DNA of 38,280 nucleotides, taken from Enterococcus diestrammenae (GTDB lineage Bacteria > Bacillota > Bacilli > Lactobacillales > Enterococcaceae). The stretch spans positions 1-38,280 of the forward strand of contig NZ_MAEI01000006.1 in assembly GCF_009933255.1 (NCBI RefSeq). Direction: 5' to 3'. Below the pieces are notes generated by a model, which ran no database searches, was not told where the DNA came from, and was given only the letters and a program-made list of their open reading frames with translations. The position numbers and the translations under genes are program-made. Shown here piece after piece: positions 8,471-17,267 of the stretch. The first letter of the stretch is position 1, and each line of letters starts with the position of its first letter.

Positions 8471-8485
8471 AATATTCGGAATTTT
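8471..8485. promoter_or_regulatory. Weak CodY-like box 3
   Basis: AATATTCGGAATTTT matches the CodY consensus at 11 of 15 positions and follows box 2 after six bases, so it may extend the same binding region. Confidence 0.35.
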
Positions 8486-8532
8486 TTCAACTTAAATTTG
8501 TCAGATAATTCAAAAATGATTGATTTTTCCGT

Positions 8533-8561
8533 TTGACAAACCCTCGATATTTCGATAATAT
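8533..8561 (+). promoter_or_regulatory. Sigma-A promoter of the opp operon
   Basis: Consensus -35 TTGACA (8533-8538), 17-base spacer, -10 TAATAT (8556-8561). The strongest promoter in the window; predicted leader of about 50 bases before oppA. Confidence 0.88.
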
Positions 8562-8616
8562 CTCAATAATTTCATAATCTGGTTTGTTATGAAAAAGGAA
8601 AATTGGAGGTATGGAC

Positions 8617-10632
8617 ATGAAAATGAAGAAAGTGCTAGTTTCATTACTGGCAGCGACGTTTGTGCTTGGCGCATGCGGCGGTGGCGGTGGTAACACAGAT
8701 GGTAGCGGTGGCGATAAAGGCTCTGCGACGAGTGGAAGCAATGATGGAGGAAGCGGTTCTGTAGATACATACAGCTATGTATATTCAACAGATATCGAAA
8801 CGTTGGACTACCTCTTTTCACAACGCCAAACAAACTCCGATCACTATTCAAACTTCGTAGACGGCTTGTACGAATGGAATACAGAAGGACAACTGGTTCC
8901 TGCCTTAGCTGAATCTTATGAAGTAAGTGATGATGGTTTGACTTACACTTACAAAATCCGTGAAGGTGTGCCTTGGGTGGATAACGAAGGCAACGAATAC
9001 GGGGCTGATGTAACTGCGAATGACTGGGTTGCCGGTTTGAAACATGCGGTAGATAAAAAATCTGAAACATTGTATATCGTAGCTGATAGTATCAAAGGCT
9101 TGTCTGATTATATAGCTGGGAAAACCGATGACTTCTCTACGGTTGGTGTCAAAGCTGTCGATGACTATACTTTGGAATATACGCTAAATGCTCCAGAAAG
9201 TTACTGGCAATCAAAATTGACTTATGGGATTTTGTACCCGGTAAATGAAGAGTTCTTAAACGAAAAAGGTGACGATTTTGGTCAACCTTCAGCAGACTCA
9301 ATCCTTTACAATGGACCATATATCTTGACCAACAATACTGCAAAATCTGTCATCGAATATACAGCAAACGAATCTTACTGGGATCAAGACAATGTTCATG
9401 TGAAAAACGTGAAATTGACTTATTTCGATGGCTCAGATCCAGACTGGCTGTTTAAACAATACGACGCTGGCGAATTCACTGGCGCACGGGTTTATCCAAA
9501 CTCGGCTGGTTATAAAGATGTTGAAGCAAAATACAAAGATGCAATCAACTTTTCATTACCAGGTTCTTCAACTTTCAACATGACCTTCAACTTTAACCGT
9601 CAAGCTTTCGAACACACTTCGAAGACTACGGACAAACAAAAAGAAGATACGCAAAAAGCGATTATGAATGTGAACTTCCGGAAAGCTTTCCAATTTGCAT
9701 TTGACAAAAAAGCTTATCGTGCGCAAAACGTAGGGGATGCAGGTGCGGAAAAAGCATTGCGGAATACTTTGGTACCAACTGATTTTGTCGAAATTAACGG
9801 CAAAGCCTTTGGGGAAGTCGTACAAGAAAAAGTACGTGCCAATGATCCAGATGCTTACGGCGATATTAACTTAGCGGAAGGCCAAAATGGCACTTACAAT
9901 GTTGACTTGGCAAAAGAATACTTTGCCAAAGCCAAAGAAGAATTGGAAGCAGATGGCGTTGAATTCCCAATTCACTTAGACTTGCCAGAACAAGAAGCGG
10001 CTGAAGTCTTAGTCAATGCGGATAAATCGATGAAACAATCTGTTGAAGATGCGTTAGGTTCTGACAACGTGGTTATCGACATTCAATTGTTGAACGAAGA
10101 TGCTTACTACGCTGCCACTTACCAAGCAACTTCTTCGGCAGCGACTGACTACGATATCTCGACCGCTTCTGGTTGGGGTCCTGACTTTATGGATCCATCT
10201 TCTTACTTGAATATCTACAATTCTCATTCTGGGGATATGTTGACGACTTTAGGGTTGGATGCAGATGCGACTGTTCAAGGAGAAGATCCTGGGAAAGCAG
10301 CAAAAGAAGCCTTGAAATTGTCAGAATATGATGCTTTGTTGGATAAAGCAGCAGCGATTACAGATGATGTCAACAAACGCTACGAAGCCTATGCAGAAGC
10401 TGAAGCTTGGTTAGTGGAAAATGTTATCCAAATTCCAATCTTTGCTAGTTTGGCTACACCATCTGTTTCCAACCAAGTACCATTTACTAAAGCCTTCGCT
10501 TATGCTGGTCTAGGTGAAGGACGTTGGAAATATGTTGAAATCCAAGACTCTGCGGTAACCACTGACCAATGGAATACTTTGTATGACGAATGGTCTAAAA
10601 AGCGCGAAGAAGCAAATAAAACTGCTGAATAA
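8617..10632 (+). CDS. oppA: Oligopeptide ABC transporter substrate-binding lipoprotein (OppA/AmiA type)
   Basis: Extracellular peptide-binding protein of an Opp/Ami importer, SBP family 5. The start is ATG 8617, seven bases after GGAGG; ATG 8611 would be only one base away. The 671-residue precursor has a lipoprotein signal peptide with lipobox LGAC (Cys20 lipidated) and a Gly/Ser/Asp-rich linker (21-50). Recognisable segments are ETLDYLFSQRQTNS near the N-terminus, ALAESYEVSDDGLTYTYKIR, and the long C-terminal lobe. Length is like pneumococcal AmiA (about 660), longer than classic OppA. It is followed by a terminator-like hairpin, which would favour excess binding protein over permease. Confidence 0.95.
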   Translation: MKMKKVLVSLLAATFVLGACGGGGGNTDGSGGDKGSATSGSNDGGSGSVDTYSYVYSTDIETLDYLFSQRQTNSDHYSNFVDGLYEWNTEGQLVPALAESYEVSDDGLTYTYKIREGVPWVDNEGNEYGADVTANDWVAGLKHAVDKKSETLYIVADSIKGLSDYIAGKTDDFSTVGVKAVDDYTLEYTLNAPESYWQSKLTYGILYPVNEEFLNEKGDDFGQPSADSILYNGPYILTNNTAKSVIEYTANESYWDQDNVHVKNVKLTYFDGSDPDWLFKQYDAGEFTGARVYPNSAGYKDVEAKYKDAINFSLPGSSTFNMTFNFNRQAFEHTSKTTDKQKEDTQKAIMNVNFRKAFQFAFDKKAYRAQNVGDAGAEKALRNTLVPTDFVEINGKAFGEVVQEKVRANDPDAYGDINLAEGQNGTYNVDLAKEYFAKAKEELEADGVEFPIHLDLPEQEAAEVLVNADKSMKQSVEDALGSDNVVIDIQLLNEDAYYAATYQATSSAATDYDISTASGWGPDFMDPSSYLNIYNSHSGDMLTTLGLDADATVQGEDPGKAAKEALKLSEYDALLDKAAAITDDVNKRYEAYAEAEAWLVENVIQIPIFASLATPSVSNQVPFTKAFAYAGLGEGRWKYVEIQDSAVTTDQWNTLYDEWSKKREEANKTAE

Positions 10633-10722
10633 AAATTAAAAGTATGAACTGTCACCCTCGTAGGCAGCTATTGCTTACGGGGGGACTCGTTATTTTCACC
10701 TAAATAGTTGATCAACTGGTAC

Positions 10723-10757
10723 AAAAGGCTGCCGGCAATCGCTGAAAAGCCTTTTTT
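10723..10757 (+). terminator. Partial terminator between oppA and oppB
   Basis: AAAGGCT (10724-10730) pairs with AGCCTTT (10748-10754), with a 17-base inner part that can pair weakly, followed by a six-T run. The rest of the 285-base gap holds small hairpins (GATAAG/CTTATC near 10770; CGACTA/TAGTCG near 10825-10862). Expected to attenuate, not end, transcription. Confidence 0.6.
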
Positions 10758-10917
10758 ACTTGACGAGATAAGCCTCACTTATCTGGTCACCAAAGTTCGG
10801 AGAAAAGCTGACTTTCGCTAGTGACGACTAGTCTGATAGAAAAATCACTACCAGATAGTCGATTGTAAGAAGAGCAGCTGGACTTATAGATGTTGTATAG
10901 AAAGTAGGAGATTTATC

Positions 10918-12408
10918 GTGAAAAGATACCTGTTTTATCGGATCCTGAGATCGATCCTAAGTATCTTCTTAGTAACGACCTTGACTTATGGCGTGATCTA
11001 CAGTCTGATCCCTCGAAAGACCATTTTTCAAAACGACGTCACTTATGGCAAACTGAAATCGAAACCCGATGACATGAAGGACTATGAGAATACGGCGTTT
11101 AGCAAAATGGGTTATTTGGATTACTACCCTTCTAAAGAGTTAGTAGCCGAAGTGAAGAAAGACAATCCGGAAGTCACAGCAGAAGTTAGTGACGCTAACA
11201 CCAAGATTTACCAAAAATGGGCCAAAGAAAACGGCTTTAAATTGGAACAATATCCAATTAGCAAAGGTTACTATGCCGTGAAAGAATTACCCTTGTATAC
11301 CCGGGTCTTTCGTTTTTACAAAAATATGATTCAAGTGGACCATCCGTGGAAAATCAATGATCCCGATAACAAAGATTTAAAACGGGGTTATAAGATTGTC
11401 AATGATCCGATGGCTGGTTGGGCCTTAGTTGGTTCTGGGACCCAGTACAAATACCAGATCTATTTCAACAATCAATTTCCATATATTCATCAAAATATTA
11501 TTCGCTTGAATTTAGGCACTTCTTATCCAACTTTCGCAGGTCAACCAGTTACCCAAGTGATTGGTGGCGGACAAGGGAAGTCCGATTCCAAAGAAGTTAC
11601 CTTTGAAACTGGACGCAAATCAAAAACGGCGGTGGATATTTATTCTCGCCAATACCAAATGACGGCTAATCTTTCTAGCCGGGATAAAAATATGTACAAC
11701 GACAATTACACAGTGACTGTCAATAACTACCAAGATCCGTCCATGGTAGGAAATTCCATGCGGATGGGGATTATCGCTGTGATTATCAGCTACGGCTTGG
11801 CGATTCCAATGTCCATGTTGATGTCACGCTTTAAAGGCCGCTTCCCTGACAAATTCGGGATTGCTTTAGTGACAGTCTTGATTTCCGTACCGTCACTGGC
11901 GTTTATCTATTTCTTCCGCTTTATTGGTTCAAGTGTCTTTAACTTACCTGACTTGTTCCCGACTTTGGGGGCTAGCAGTATCAAATCTTATATCCTGCCA
12001 ACTGTCATCTTAGGTCTGTTGTCAGTATCTGGGATTGTCATCTGGTTACGTCGTTATATGATCGACCAACAATCAGCGGACTATGTCAAATTTGCCAAAG
12101 CAAAAGGCTTAAGTGCTGGTGAAATCAGTCGTAAGCACATCTTTAAAAATGCTGCGATTCCATTGGTGAATGGGATTCCGTCAGCGGTGATTGGGACGAT
12201 TGCCGGAGCCACAATTACAGAAACGGTCTTCGCAGCTCCTGGGATGGGTAAAATGTTGCCAGATGCCATCAAGGCTCACAACAATCCGATCGTGATCGGC
12301 TTAGTCTTTATCTTTACCACCATTTCAATCTTCTCAATTCTCTTAGGGGACATCGCCATGACGATGGTCGACCCTCGAATTAACTTGTCAGAGAAAGGGG
12401 GCAAATAA
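10918..12408 (+). CDS. oppB: Oligopeptide ABC transporter permease (OppB/AmiC type)
   Basis: Inner-membrane channel subunit. It starts with GTG at 10918 after TAGGAG. The 496-residue protein has one N-terminal membrane span (about 10-30), a large extracytoplasmic insert of roughly 240 residues, then five spans and the EAA-type loop (AKGLSAGEISRKHIFKNAA) that contacts the ATPases. The size matches pneumococcal AmiC (about 498 aa) and not the roughly 310-residue lactococcal OppB, so this operon belongs to the Ami-like branch. The end VDPRINLSEKGGK is typical. oppC begins one base after its stop codon. Confidence 0.93.
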   Translation: MKRYLFYRILRSILSIFLVTTLTYGVIYSLIPRKTIFQNDVTYGKLKSKPDDMKDYENTAFSKMGYLDYYPSKELVAEVKKDNPEVTAEVSDANTKIYQKWAKENGFKLEQYPISKGYYAVKELPLYTRVFRFYKNMIQVDHPWKINDPDNKDLKRGYKIVNDPMAGWALVGSGTQYKYQIYFNNQFPYIHQNIIRLNLGTSYPTFAGQPVTQVIGGGQGKSDSKEVTFETGRKSKTAVDIYSRQYQMTANLSSRDKNMYNDNYTVTVNNYQDPSMVGNSMRMGIIAVIISYGLAIPMSMLMSRFKGRFPDKFGIALVTVLISVPSLAFIYFFRFIGSSVFNLPDLFPTLGASSIKSYILPTVILGLLSVSGIVIWLRRYMIDQQSADYVKFAKAKGLSAGEISRKHIFKNAAIPLVNGIPSAVIGTIAGATITETVFAAPGMGKMLPDAIKAHNNPIVIGLVFIFTTISIFSILLGDIAMTMVDPRINLSEKGGK

Positions 12409-12409
12409 G

Positions 12410-13348
12410 ATGGAAATGCCAAAAGATGATTTGCAACAAAGCGATTTTAGTTTTGTCAAAATGGACGAACACGCATCAGAACGTATCGATGCCCCGGTGT
12501 ATTCCTATTGGCGTGCGGTGGCTCGGAAGTTCTTCTCTAGCAAAGTCGCCATCTCGATGTTGATTTTGATGGTGGCCGTCTTATTGATGTCCTTTATCCA
12601 GCCGATGCTATCCGGCTATGATTATATGAACGTAGAAGGGATCAATGACTTTAGTAAACGTTACAATCCACCAAGTGCCCAATTTTGGTTTGGGACTGAC
12701 GCCAATGGCCATTCGTTGTTTGATGCGGTTTGGGCAGGGGCGAAAACCTCCATTTCGATTTCGGTGATTTCGACTGTTGTATGTACCTTGATTGGTGTTG
12801 TAGTTGGTGCCATTTGGGGAACTTCTAAGAAAATCGACCGGTTTATGATTGAGGTCTACAATATTTTCTCTAATGTGCCACAATTGTTGATTATCATGGT
12901 CTTGTCTTATTCCTTCGGGAGTGGTTTCTGGAACTTGATTTTCGCTATGTGTTTGACTAGTTGGTTGGGGACAGCTTACTTTATCCGGGTCCAAGTCATG
13001 ATCATGCGGGACCGGGAATACAACTTGGCTTCCAAAACTTTGGGGACGCCACCGATGCGGATGATTTTCCGTAACATCCTTCCTTATTTGACGTCAGTTA
13101 TCGTGACGGATGTTTCTCGGACATTGCCGGCCTTTATCTCCTATGAAACCTTCTTATCTTTCTTGGGTGTTGGTTTGAGTGCCAATGTGCCATCATTAGG
13201 GAAATTAATTTCGAAATACACTGCTAATATGAGTAACTATCCGTATCTGTTTTGGATTCCGGTAGCAGTTTTGGCTTTGGTATCGGTATCGCTGTATATC
13301 GTCGGCCAAACTTTAGCTGATGCCGCTGATCCACGGACACATATGTAA
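12410..13348 (+). CDS. oppC: Oligopeptide ABC transporter permease (OppC/AmiD type)
   Basis: Second membrane subunit of the importer, 312 residues, close to pneumococcal AmiD (about 308). A hydrophilic N-terminus (about 1-45) is followed by a first span (AISMLILMVAVLLMSF) and the BPD-transport domain with five further spans. The QFWFGTDANGHSLFDAVWAG motif is characteristic of OppC/DppC. The EAA-like loop is ASKTLGTPPMRMIFRNILP. It ends in ADAADPRTHM, as many OppC proteins do. A GGGGG site sits inside the end of oppB, so translation is probably coupled. Confidence 0.94.
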   Translation: MEMPKDDLQQSDFSFVKMDEHASERIDAPVYSYWRAVARKFFSSKVAISMLILMVAVLLMSFIQPMLSGYDYMNVEGINDFSKRYNPPSAQFWFGTDANGHSLFDAVWAGAKTSISISVISTVVCTLIGVVVGAIWGTSKKIDRFMIEVYNIFSNVPQLLIIMVLSYSFGSGFWNLIFAMCLTSWLGTAYFIRVQVMIMRDREYNLASKTLGTPPMRMIFRNILPYLTSVIVTDVSRTLPAFISYETFLSFLGVGLSANVPSLGKLISKYTANMSNYPYLFWIPVAVLALVSVSLYIVGQTLADAADPRTHM

Positions 13349-13363
13349 AGAGGAGGGGCCAAC

Positions 13364-14467
13364 ATGGAAAAAGCAACCGTATTGTCCGTAGAAAATCTCT
13401 CCGTCGGCTTTACCGTCCGTAACCGTGAACTCAAAGCCATCCGCAATGTCTCTTTGGAAATCAAAGAACAAGAAACGCTGGCCATCGTAGGCGAATCTGG
13501 CTCTGGTAAGTCAGTTTTGACCAAGACTTTCACCGGTATGCTGGAACAAAACGGCAAAATCACCAATGGAACGATTAAATACCACGACAAAATTTTAAGT
13601 GATTTGAAAAAAGATAAGGATTGGGAAGGTATCCGAGGCAAAGAAATCGCCACGATCTTCCAAGATCCCATGACTTCCTTGAACCCAATCAAAACGATTG
13701 GCTCACAAATTTCCGAAGTCATCATCAAGCACCAAGGAAAAAATAAAAAAGAAGCTCGGGCCATGGCCATCGATTTGATGAAACGGACCGGGATTCCCAA
13801 TGCGGAACAACGCTACAACGAATATCCTTTCCAATATTCTGGAGGAATGCGGCAACGGATGGTTATCGCCATCGCGTTGGCCTGCCGACCTAAAGTATTG
13901 ATCTGTGATGAGCCTACCACCGCTCTAGACGTGACGATTCAAGCTCAGATTTTGGATTTGATTCGGGAACTGCAAGCGGAATACAAATTTACCACGATCT
14001 TCATCACCCATGACTTAGGGGTAGTTGCTGCGATTGCTGATAAAGTCGCCGTGATGTATTCCGGCCAAATCATCGAAACCGGCACAGCCGAAGACATTTT
14101 CTATAATGCTCGGCATCCGTATACTTGGGCTTTGCTGAGTGCCTTGCCACAGCTGAGTCAAAAAGGCGAAGAGCTGTATTCCGTACCCGGGACACCGCCT
14201 TCATTGTACAAAGATATCGAAGGGGATGCATTTGCCCCACGGAATCCTTTCGCTATGGAAGTCGATTTCAAAAAAGAACCACCGATGTTCCAAGTTAGCG
14301 ACACACACTTTGCCAAAACTTGGCTAATGGATCCACGGGCACCTCAAGTGGAAAAACCACAGGCCATTCAAAACTTGCATGAAAAACTGGTGGCGTTGCA
14401 AGAAGAAATCGCACCAGAAGATTACGAAGCAAAAGATTTAGAAGAGGGGGGTGTGACTGTTGGTTGA
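13364..14467 (+). CDS. oppD: Oligopeptide ABC transporter ATPase (OppD/AmiE type)
   Basis: First nucleotide-binding subunit, 367 residues. Visible motifs: Walker A GESGSGKS (43-50), Q-loop [10 protein letters not shown] (99-108), signature SGGMRQ (159-164), Walker [12 protein letters not shown] (179-189), switch His in FITHDLG (His216). The C-terminal oligopeptide/dipeptide extension starts with the usual [23 protein letters not shown] precedes the ATG. It pairs with OppF to drive peptide uptake. The gene overlaps oppF by eight bases. Confidence 0.96.
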   Translation: MEKATVLSVENLSVGFTVRNRELKAIRNVSLEIKEQETLAIVGESGSGKSVLTKTFTGMLEQNGKITNGTIKYHDKILSDLKKDKDWEGIRGKEIATIFQDPMTSLNPIKTIGSQISEVIIKHQGKNKKEARAMAIDLMKRTGIPNAEQRYNEYPFQYSGGMRQRMVIAIALACRPKVLICDEPTTALDVTIQAQILDLIRELQAEYKFTTIFITHDLGVVAAIADKVAVMYSGQIIETGTAEDIFYNARHPYTWALLSALPQLSQKGEELYSVPGTPPSLYKDIEGDAFAPRNPFAMEVDFKKEPPMFQVSDTHFAKTWLMDPRAPQVEKPQAIQNLHEKLVALQEEIAPEDYEAKDLEEGGVTVG

Positions 14468-15395
14468 TGAAAAAGAAGTCCTACTCTCCATCAAAGACCT
14501 AGAAATCACATTTGGCGAAGGGAAAAACCGCTTTGTCGCTGTTCAAGATGCCAATTTTGATATTTACAAAGGGGAAACCTTCTCATTAGTTGGCGAATCT
14601 GGTTCAGGTAAAACGACGATTGGTCGCGCCGTCCTGGGGTTGAACAATACCTCTAATGGCGAGATCATCTTTGAAGGCAAGAAAATCAATAAAAAACTCA
14701 CTAAAAAAGAACAAGACGATGTCATCCGTAAAATCCAAATGATCTTTCAAGATCCCTCCGCTTCCTTGAATGAACGGGCGACGGTGGATTACATCATTTC
14801 GGAAGGCTTGTATAACTTCAACTTGTTTACCTCTGAGGAAGATCGCCGGCAAAAAGTGGAACAAATCATTGAAGAAGTAGGTTTGTTGCCCGAACACTTA
14901 AATCGCTACCCTCACGAATTTTCCGGGGGTCAACGTCAACGGATTGGGATTGCCCGAGCTTTGATTATGGAGCCGGAATTGGTGGTAGCTGATGAACCGA
15001 TTTCCGCTTTGGATGTTTCCATTCGTGCGCAAGTCTTGAACTTGTTGAAAGAATTCCAACGGGAAAAAGGTGTTACCTACTTCTTTGTTGCCCATGACTT
15101 ATCCGTGGTGCGCTTCATTTCTGACCGGATTGCGGTTATCCGCTCTGGTCGGATCGTGGAGCTGGCTGAAGCTGAAGAACTCTTCCGCAATCCGCTGCAC
15201 CCTTATACGAAGGCCTTATTATCGGCCGTACCGGTGCCAGATCCGATCTTGGCCCGTAAGAAAGAGTTGCATGTCTATGATCCAAACATGCACGATTACT
15301 CCGTCAACAAACCAAGTTTTGTTGAAGTCATCCCTGGTCATTTCGTCTATGGCAATGAACAGGAAATTGCTGGGTATCAAGAAGCTGTGAAATAA
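14460..15395 (+). CDS. oppF: Oligopeptide ABC transporter ATPase (OppF/AmiF type)
   Basis: Second nucleotide-binding subunit, 311 residues. Motifs: Walker A GESGSGKT (45-52), Q-loop FQDPSASLN (96-104), signature SGGQRQ (155-160), Walker B VVADEP (175-180), switch His in FVAHDLS. C-terminal extension contains [15 protein letters not shown]. The start is TTG 14460: a run of six G residues ends eight bases upstream, and no better start exists near. The start lies inside the last codons of oppD, implying coupled translation. A very strong terminator closes the operon 50 bases later. Confidence 0.95.
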   Translation: MVDEKEVLLSIKDLEITFGEGKNRFVAVQDANFDIYKGETFSLVGESGSGKTTIGRAVLGLNNTSNGEIIFEGKKINKKLTKKEQDDVIRKIQMIFQDPSASLNERATVDYIISEGLYNFNLFTSEEDRRQKVEQIIEEVGLLPEHLNRYPHEFSGGQRQRIGIARALIMEPELVVADEPISALDVSIRAQVLNLLKEFQREKGVTYFFVAHDLSVVRFISDRIAVIRSGRIVELAEAEELFRNPLHPYTKALLSAVPVPDPILARKKELHVYDPNMHDYSVNKPSFVEVIPGHFVYGNEQEIAGYQEAVK

Positions 15396-15444
15396 TCAGC
15401 CTCTATTCACATACCACTTTCTACACCAACTATTTAGAGGCAAG

Positions 15445-15480
15445 ACAGGCAGACTCCCGGTGAGTCTGCCTGTTTTGTTG
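15445..15480 (+). terminator. Terminator of the opp operon
   Basis: Perfect 12 bp stem ACAGGCAGACTC / GAGTCTGCCTGT with CCGGT loop, then TTTTGTTG and more T. A similar ACAGGCAGA...GAGTCTGG stretch reappears at 15727-15749 next to the inverted-repeat element, in inverted relation to the right-hand side of this stem. Confidence 0.93.
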
Positions 15481-15498
15481 TTTTTGATTTTGTTTCCG

Positions 15499-15700
15499 GA
15501 GGAAACTGATAGAATAGAGCTCCGGAGGGGGGAGCATAACTGTACAGGGGCCGCAAGAGCCAACAAGTTGTCTCTTTGGCTATTTTGAGTCAAAGCCGGA
15601 GTAATCGGCGCCAAGTCGCCGAACTCCGGCTAATTCCCAAAAGCCCTGACCTGTACGGTTATGCCCGCCCTCCTTCGCTCTATTCTGTCAGTTTCTGCGG
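15499..15700. repeat. Large imperfect inverted repeat with nested hairpins
   Basis: The left arm (about 15499-15548) pairs with the right arm (about 15648-15700): GAAACTGATAGAATAGAGC at left faces GAAACTGACAGAATAGAGC (reverse complement of the right), followed by further pairing through GAGGG, GCATAAC and GTACAG, roughly 50 bp with a few mismatches. The loop holds two more hairpins: AGCCAA / TTGGCT (about 15558-15581) and AGCCGGAGT / ACTCCGGCT (15594-15631) with an inner TCGGCG / CGCCGA. Weaker symmetry (CTGCCTGTTTTGTT) continues outward to about 15467 and 15736. No open frame with a family signature. It may be a MITE-like relic or a structured RNA gene. Confidence 0.75.
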
Positions 15701-16342
15701 TATGGGGAATCATTTGCTGAGAACAAAACAGGCAGATAGCTTGAGTCTGGTGAGATTGACGGGAAATAGATAGTGTAAGTGAGATGCGAATTGTAGGGTA
15801 TGAAAATGTTGAAAAGTAAGGATTTTAGGTTTGTCGAAAAAAATGGAAGTTATGGTAGGCATTTAAAAATTCACGATTTCAACCAAGGGAGAGCTTTTCA
15901 ATTTGGTTATTTGCTCTAAAAGAAGCTATGACTTATCAAGCTAGTTGATTTTTTAGTGCATCATCAATTAATACTAAACCTTTCCCACCCAAACATAGCT
16001 AGCTATTCTGAGCAAGGTTCTAGTAGCGTCTTTCACTATGCATAGCCGTGGGATAAGTGGAAAAAGGAATGACCCGCCGTAACTCATCGTTTTGATGGAT
16101 TACGGCGGGTTTGAAGTTTTCAGCTGCTACTCTTCGCAGCTATCATAGTCGCAAAAGGTGCTACTGGTGGCTGCGGGTCTCCGCCACTATTTCTCCCTTT
16201 ATAGAAGGAAAAGTACTTTTTTTGAACAGTAAATAATGTGGGTTTTTCCTATTGATAGCCAGATTTATCAACAATCAAGCGAGTTCCACTGCATTTCTGG
16301 GGAAAACCTGTGAATAATTCTTTAAAGGTTTGTCTTCTTAGA
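15701..16342. other. Gene-free stretch with several hairpins
   Basis: No gene recognised. Hairpins: ACCCGCCGTAA (16072-16082) / TTACGGCGGGT (16100-16110), perfect 11 bp, followed only by TTGAAGTTTT; AGCTGC (16122-16127) / GCAGCT (16136-16141); GTGGC (16167-16171) / GCCAC (16183-16187). The middle (15775-16060) looks like unstructured AT-rich sequence. An untranslated RNA or remnants of lost genes are both possible. Confidence 0.4.
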
Positions 16343-16371
16343 TTTTATTTATCGCTAAAAACCAGTATAAT
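16343..16371 (+). promoter_or_regulatory. Promoter of rnc
   Basis: Perfect -10 TATAAT (16366-16371) with a poor -35 TTTTAT (16343-16348) at 17-base spacing, 38 bases before the rnc start. Confidence 0.6.
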
Positions 16372-16408
16372 GAAACAGTATTGAATAAATTCGAGGGACT
16401 GAAGACTA

Positions 16409-17104
16409 ATGGACAATCAGTTGGCAAATCTAATTAAAGAAAAATTTGGGATTGTATTTGGAGACATCAATCTCGTGGATCAAGCCTTCACCCATTCTTC
16501 TTATGTGAATGAGCACCGTAATCTACACCTATCCGACAATGAACGCTTGGAGTTTTTGGGGGACGCCGTGTTGGAATTATTGGTATCCCAATACTTGTAC
16601 CGGGAATTTCCTCATCTACCAGAAGGGAAACTTACGAAGACGCGGGCGGCGATCGTCCGAGAAGAGAGTTTGGCAGAGTTTGCCAAGGACTGTGGCTTTG
16701 ATGCCCACGTCAAGCTGGGTAAAGGCGAGGAAAACTCTGGTGGCCGGACGAGACCTTCTTTGTTGTGTGACTTGTTTGAGGCCTTTCTAGGGGCGTTGTA
16801 TCTGGATCAAGGGTTGGACAGTGTGTTGCATTTTTTGGAAACCGTCGTGTATCCAAAAGTTCAGGCCGGTGTTTTTTCACATGAGCGGGATCATAAAACT
16901 CGATTGCAAGAAGTTTTGCAACGTTCAGGAGATGTGCTGATCGACTATCGCTTGTTAAAAGAAGAAGGTCCGGCCCACGAGCGGATTTTCCATACCGAAG
17001 TTTACTGCGATAGTAAGCTAATCGGTGAAGGGCAAGGGACATCGAAGAAAAATGCTGAACAAGCTGCAGCGGCCAATGCCTTGCAACGTTTGGCGAAGAA
17101 ATAA
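16409..17104 (+). CDS. rnc: Ribonuclease III
   Basis: Double-strand-specific endoribonuclease that matures rRNA and cuts structured mRNAs. The 231-residue protein has the catalytic signature NERLEFLGDAV (44-54, Glu48 and Asp52) and the second acidic pair in CDLFEAFLGALYLDQG (Asp121, Glu124). The C-terminal dsRNA-binding domain (about 160-230) ends GQGTSKKNAEQAAAANAL. GAGGGA precedes the ATG by ten bases. It is followed by smc after 163 bases, the common rnc-smc-ftsY order of Firmicutes. Length is normal. Confidence 0.97.
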   Translation: MDNQLANLIKEKFGIVFGDINLVDQAFTHSSYVNEHRNLHLSDNERLEFLGDAVLELLVSQYLYREFPHLPEGKLTKTRAAIVREESLAEFAKDCGFDAHVKLGKGEENSGGRTRPSLLCDLFEAFLGALYLDQGLDSVLHFLETVVYPKVQAGVFSHERDHKTRLQEVLQRSGDVLIDYRLLKEEGPAHERIFHTEVYCDSKLIGEGQGTSKKNAEQAAAANALQRLAKK

Positions 17105-17267
17105 TGAGTGACCACTTCCCAGTTTGAAGATGCTTAGCTTGGCGATTGTTTCGCTTGGCTCGGTGGATTGGGAGGCGGTCCTTGGTTTGTAATGGCGGAG
17201 TAGCAAAGACACAAGCAGGTGAGAGACCAAGCGTGAGTTGCTAGTCATGATAGGGAGGATAACGTTT

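Larger units (their letters stand above)
7741..8532. other. Long gap upstream of the opp operon
   Basis: About 790 bases without a well-supported gene. The first half is of normal composition and holds the two doubtful small ORFs. From about 8130 it becomes very AT-rich with runs of T (two similar CGGTTTTTTT tracts near 8217-8228 and 8299-8308), a palindrome GTGAAT...ATTCAC (8353-8373) and three CodY-like boxes. The AT-rich half probably serves as the opp control region. Confidence 0.5.

Noticed and set aside
15499..15700. Inverted repeat considered as tmRNA, RNase P RNA, SRP RNA or 6S RNA
   Set aside because: None of the conserved sequence blocks of these RNAs that I know was found; the symmetry is that of a simple folded repeat.
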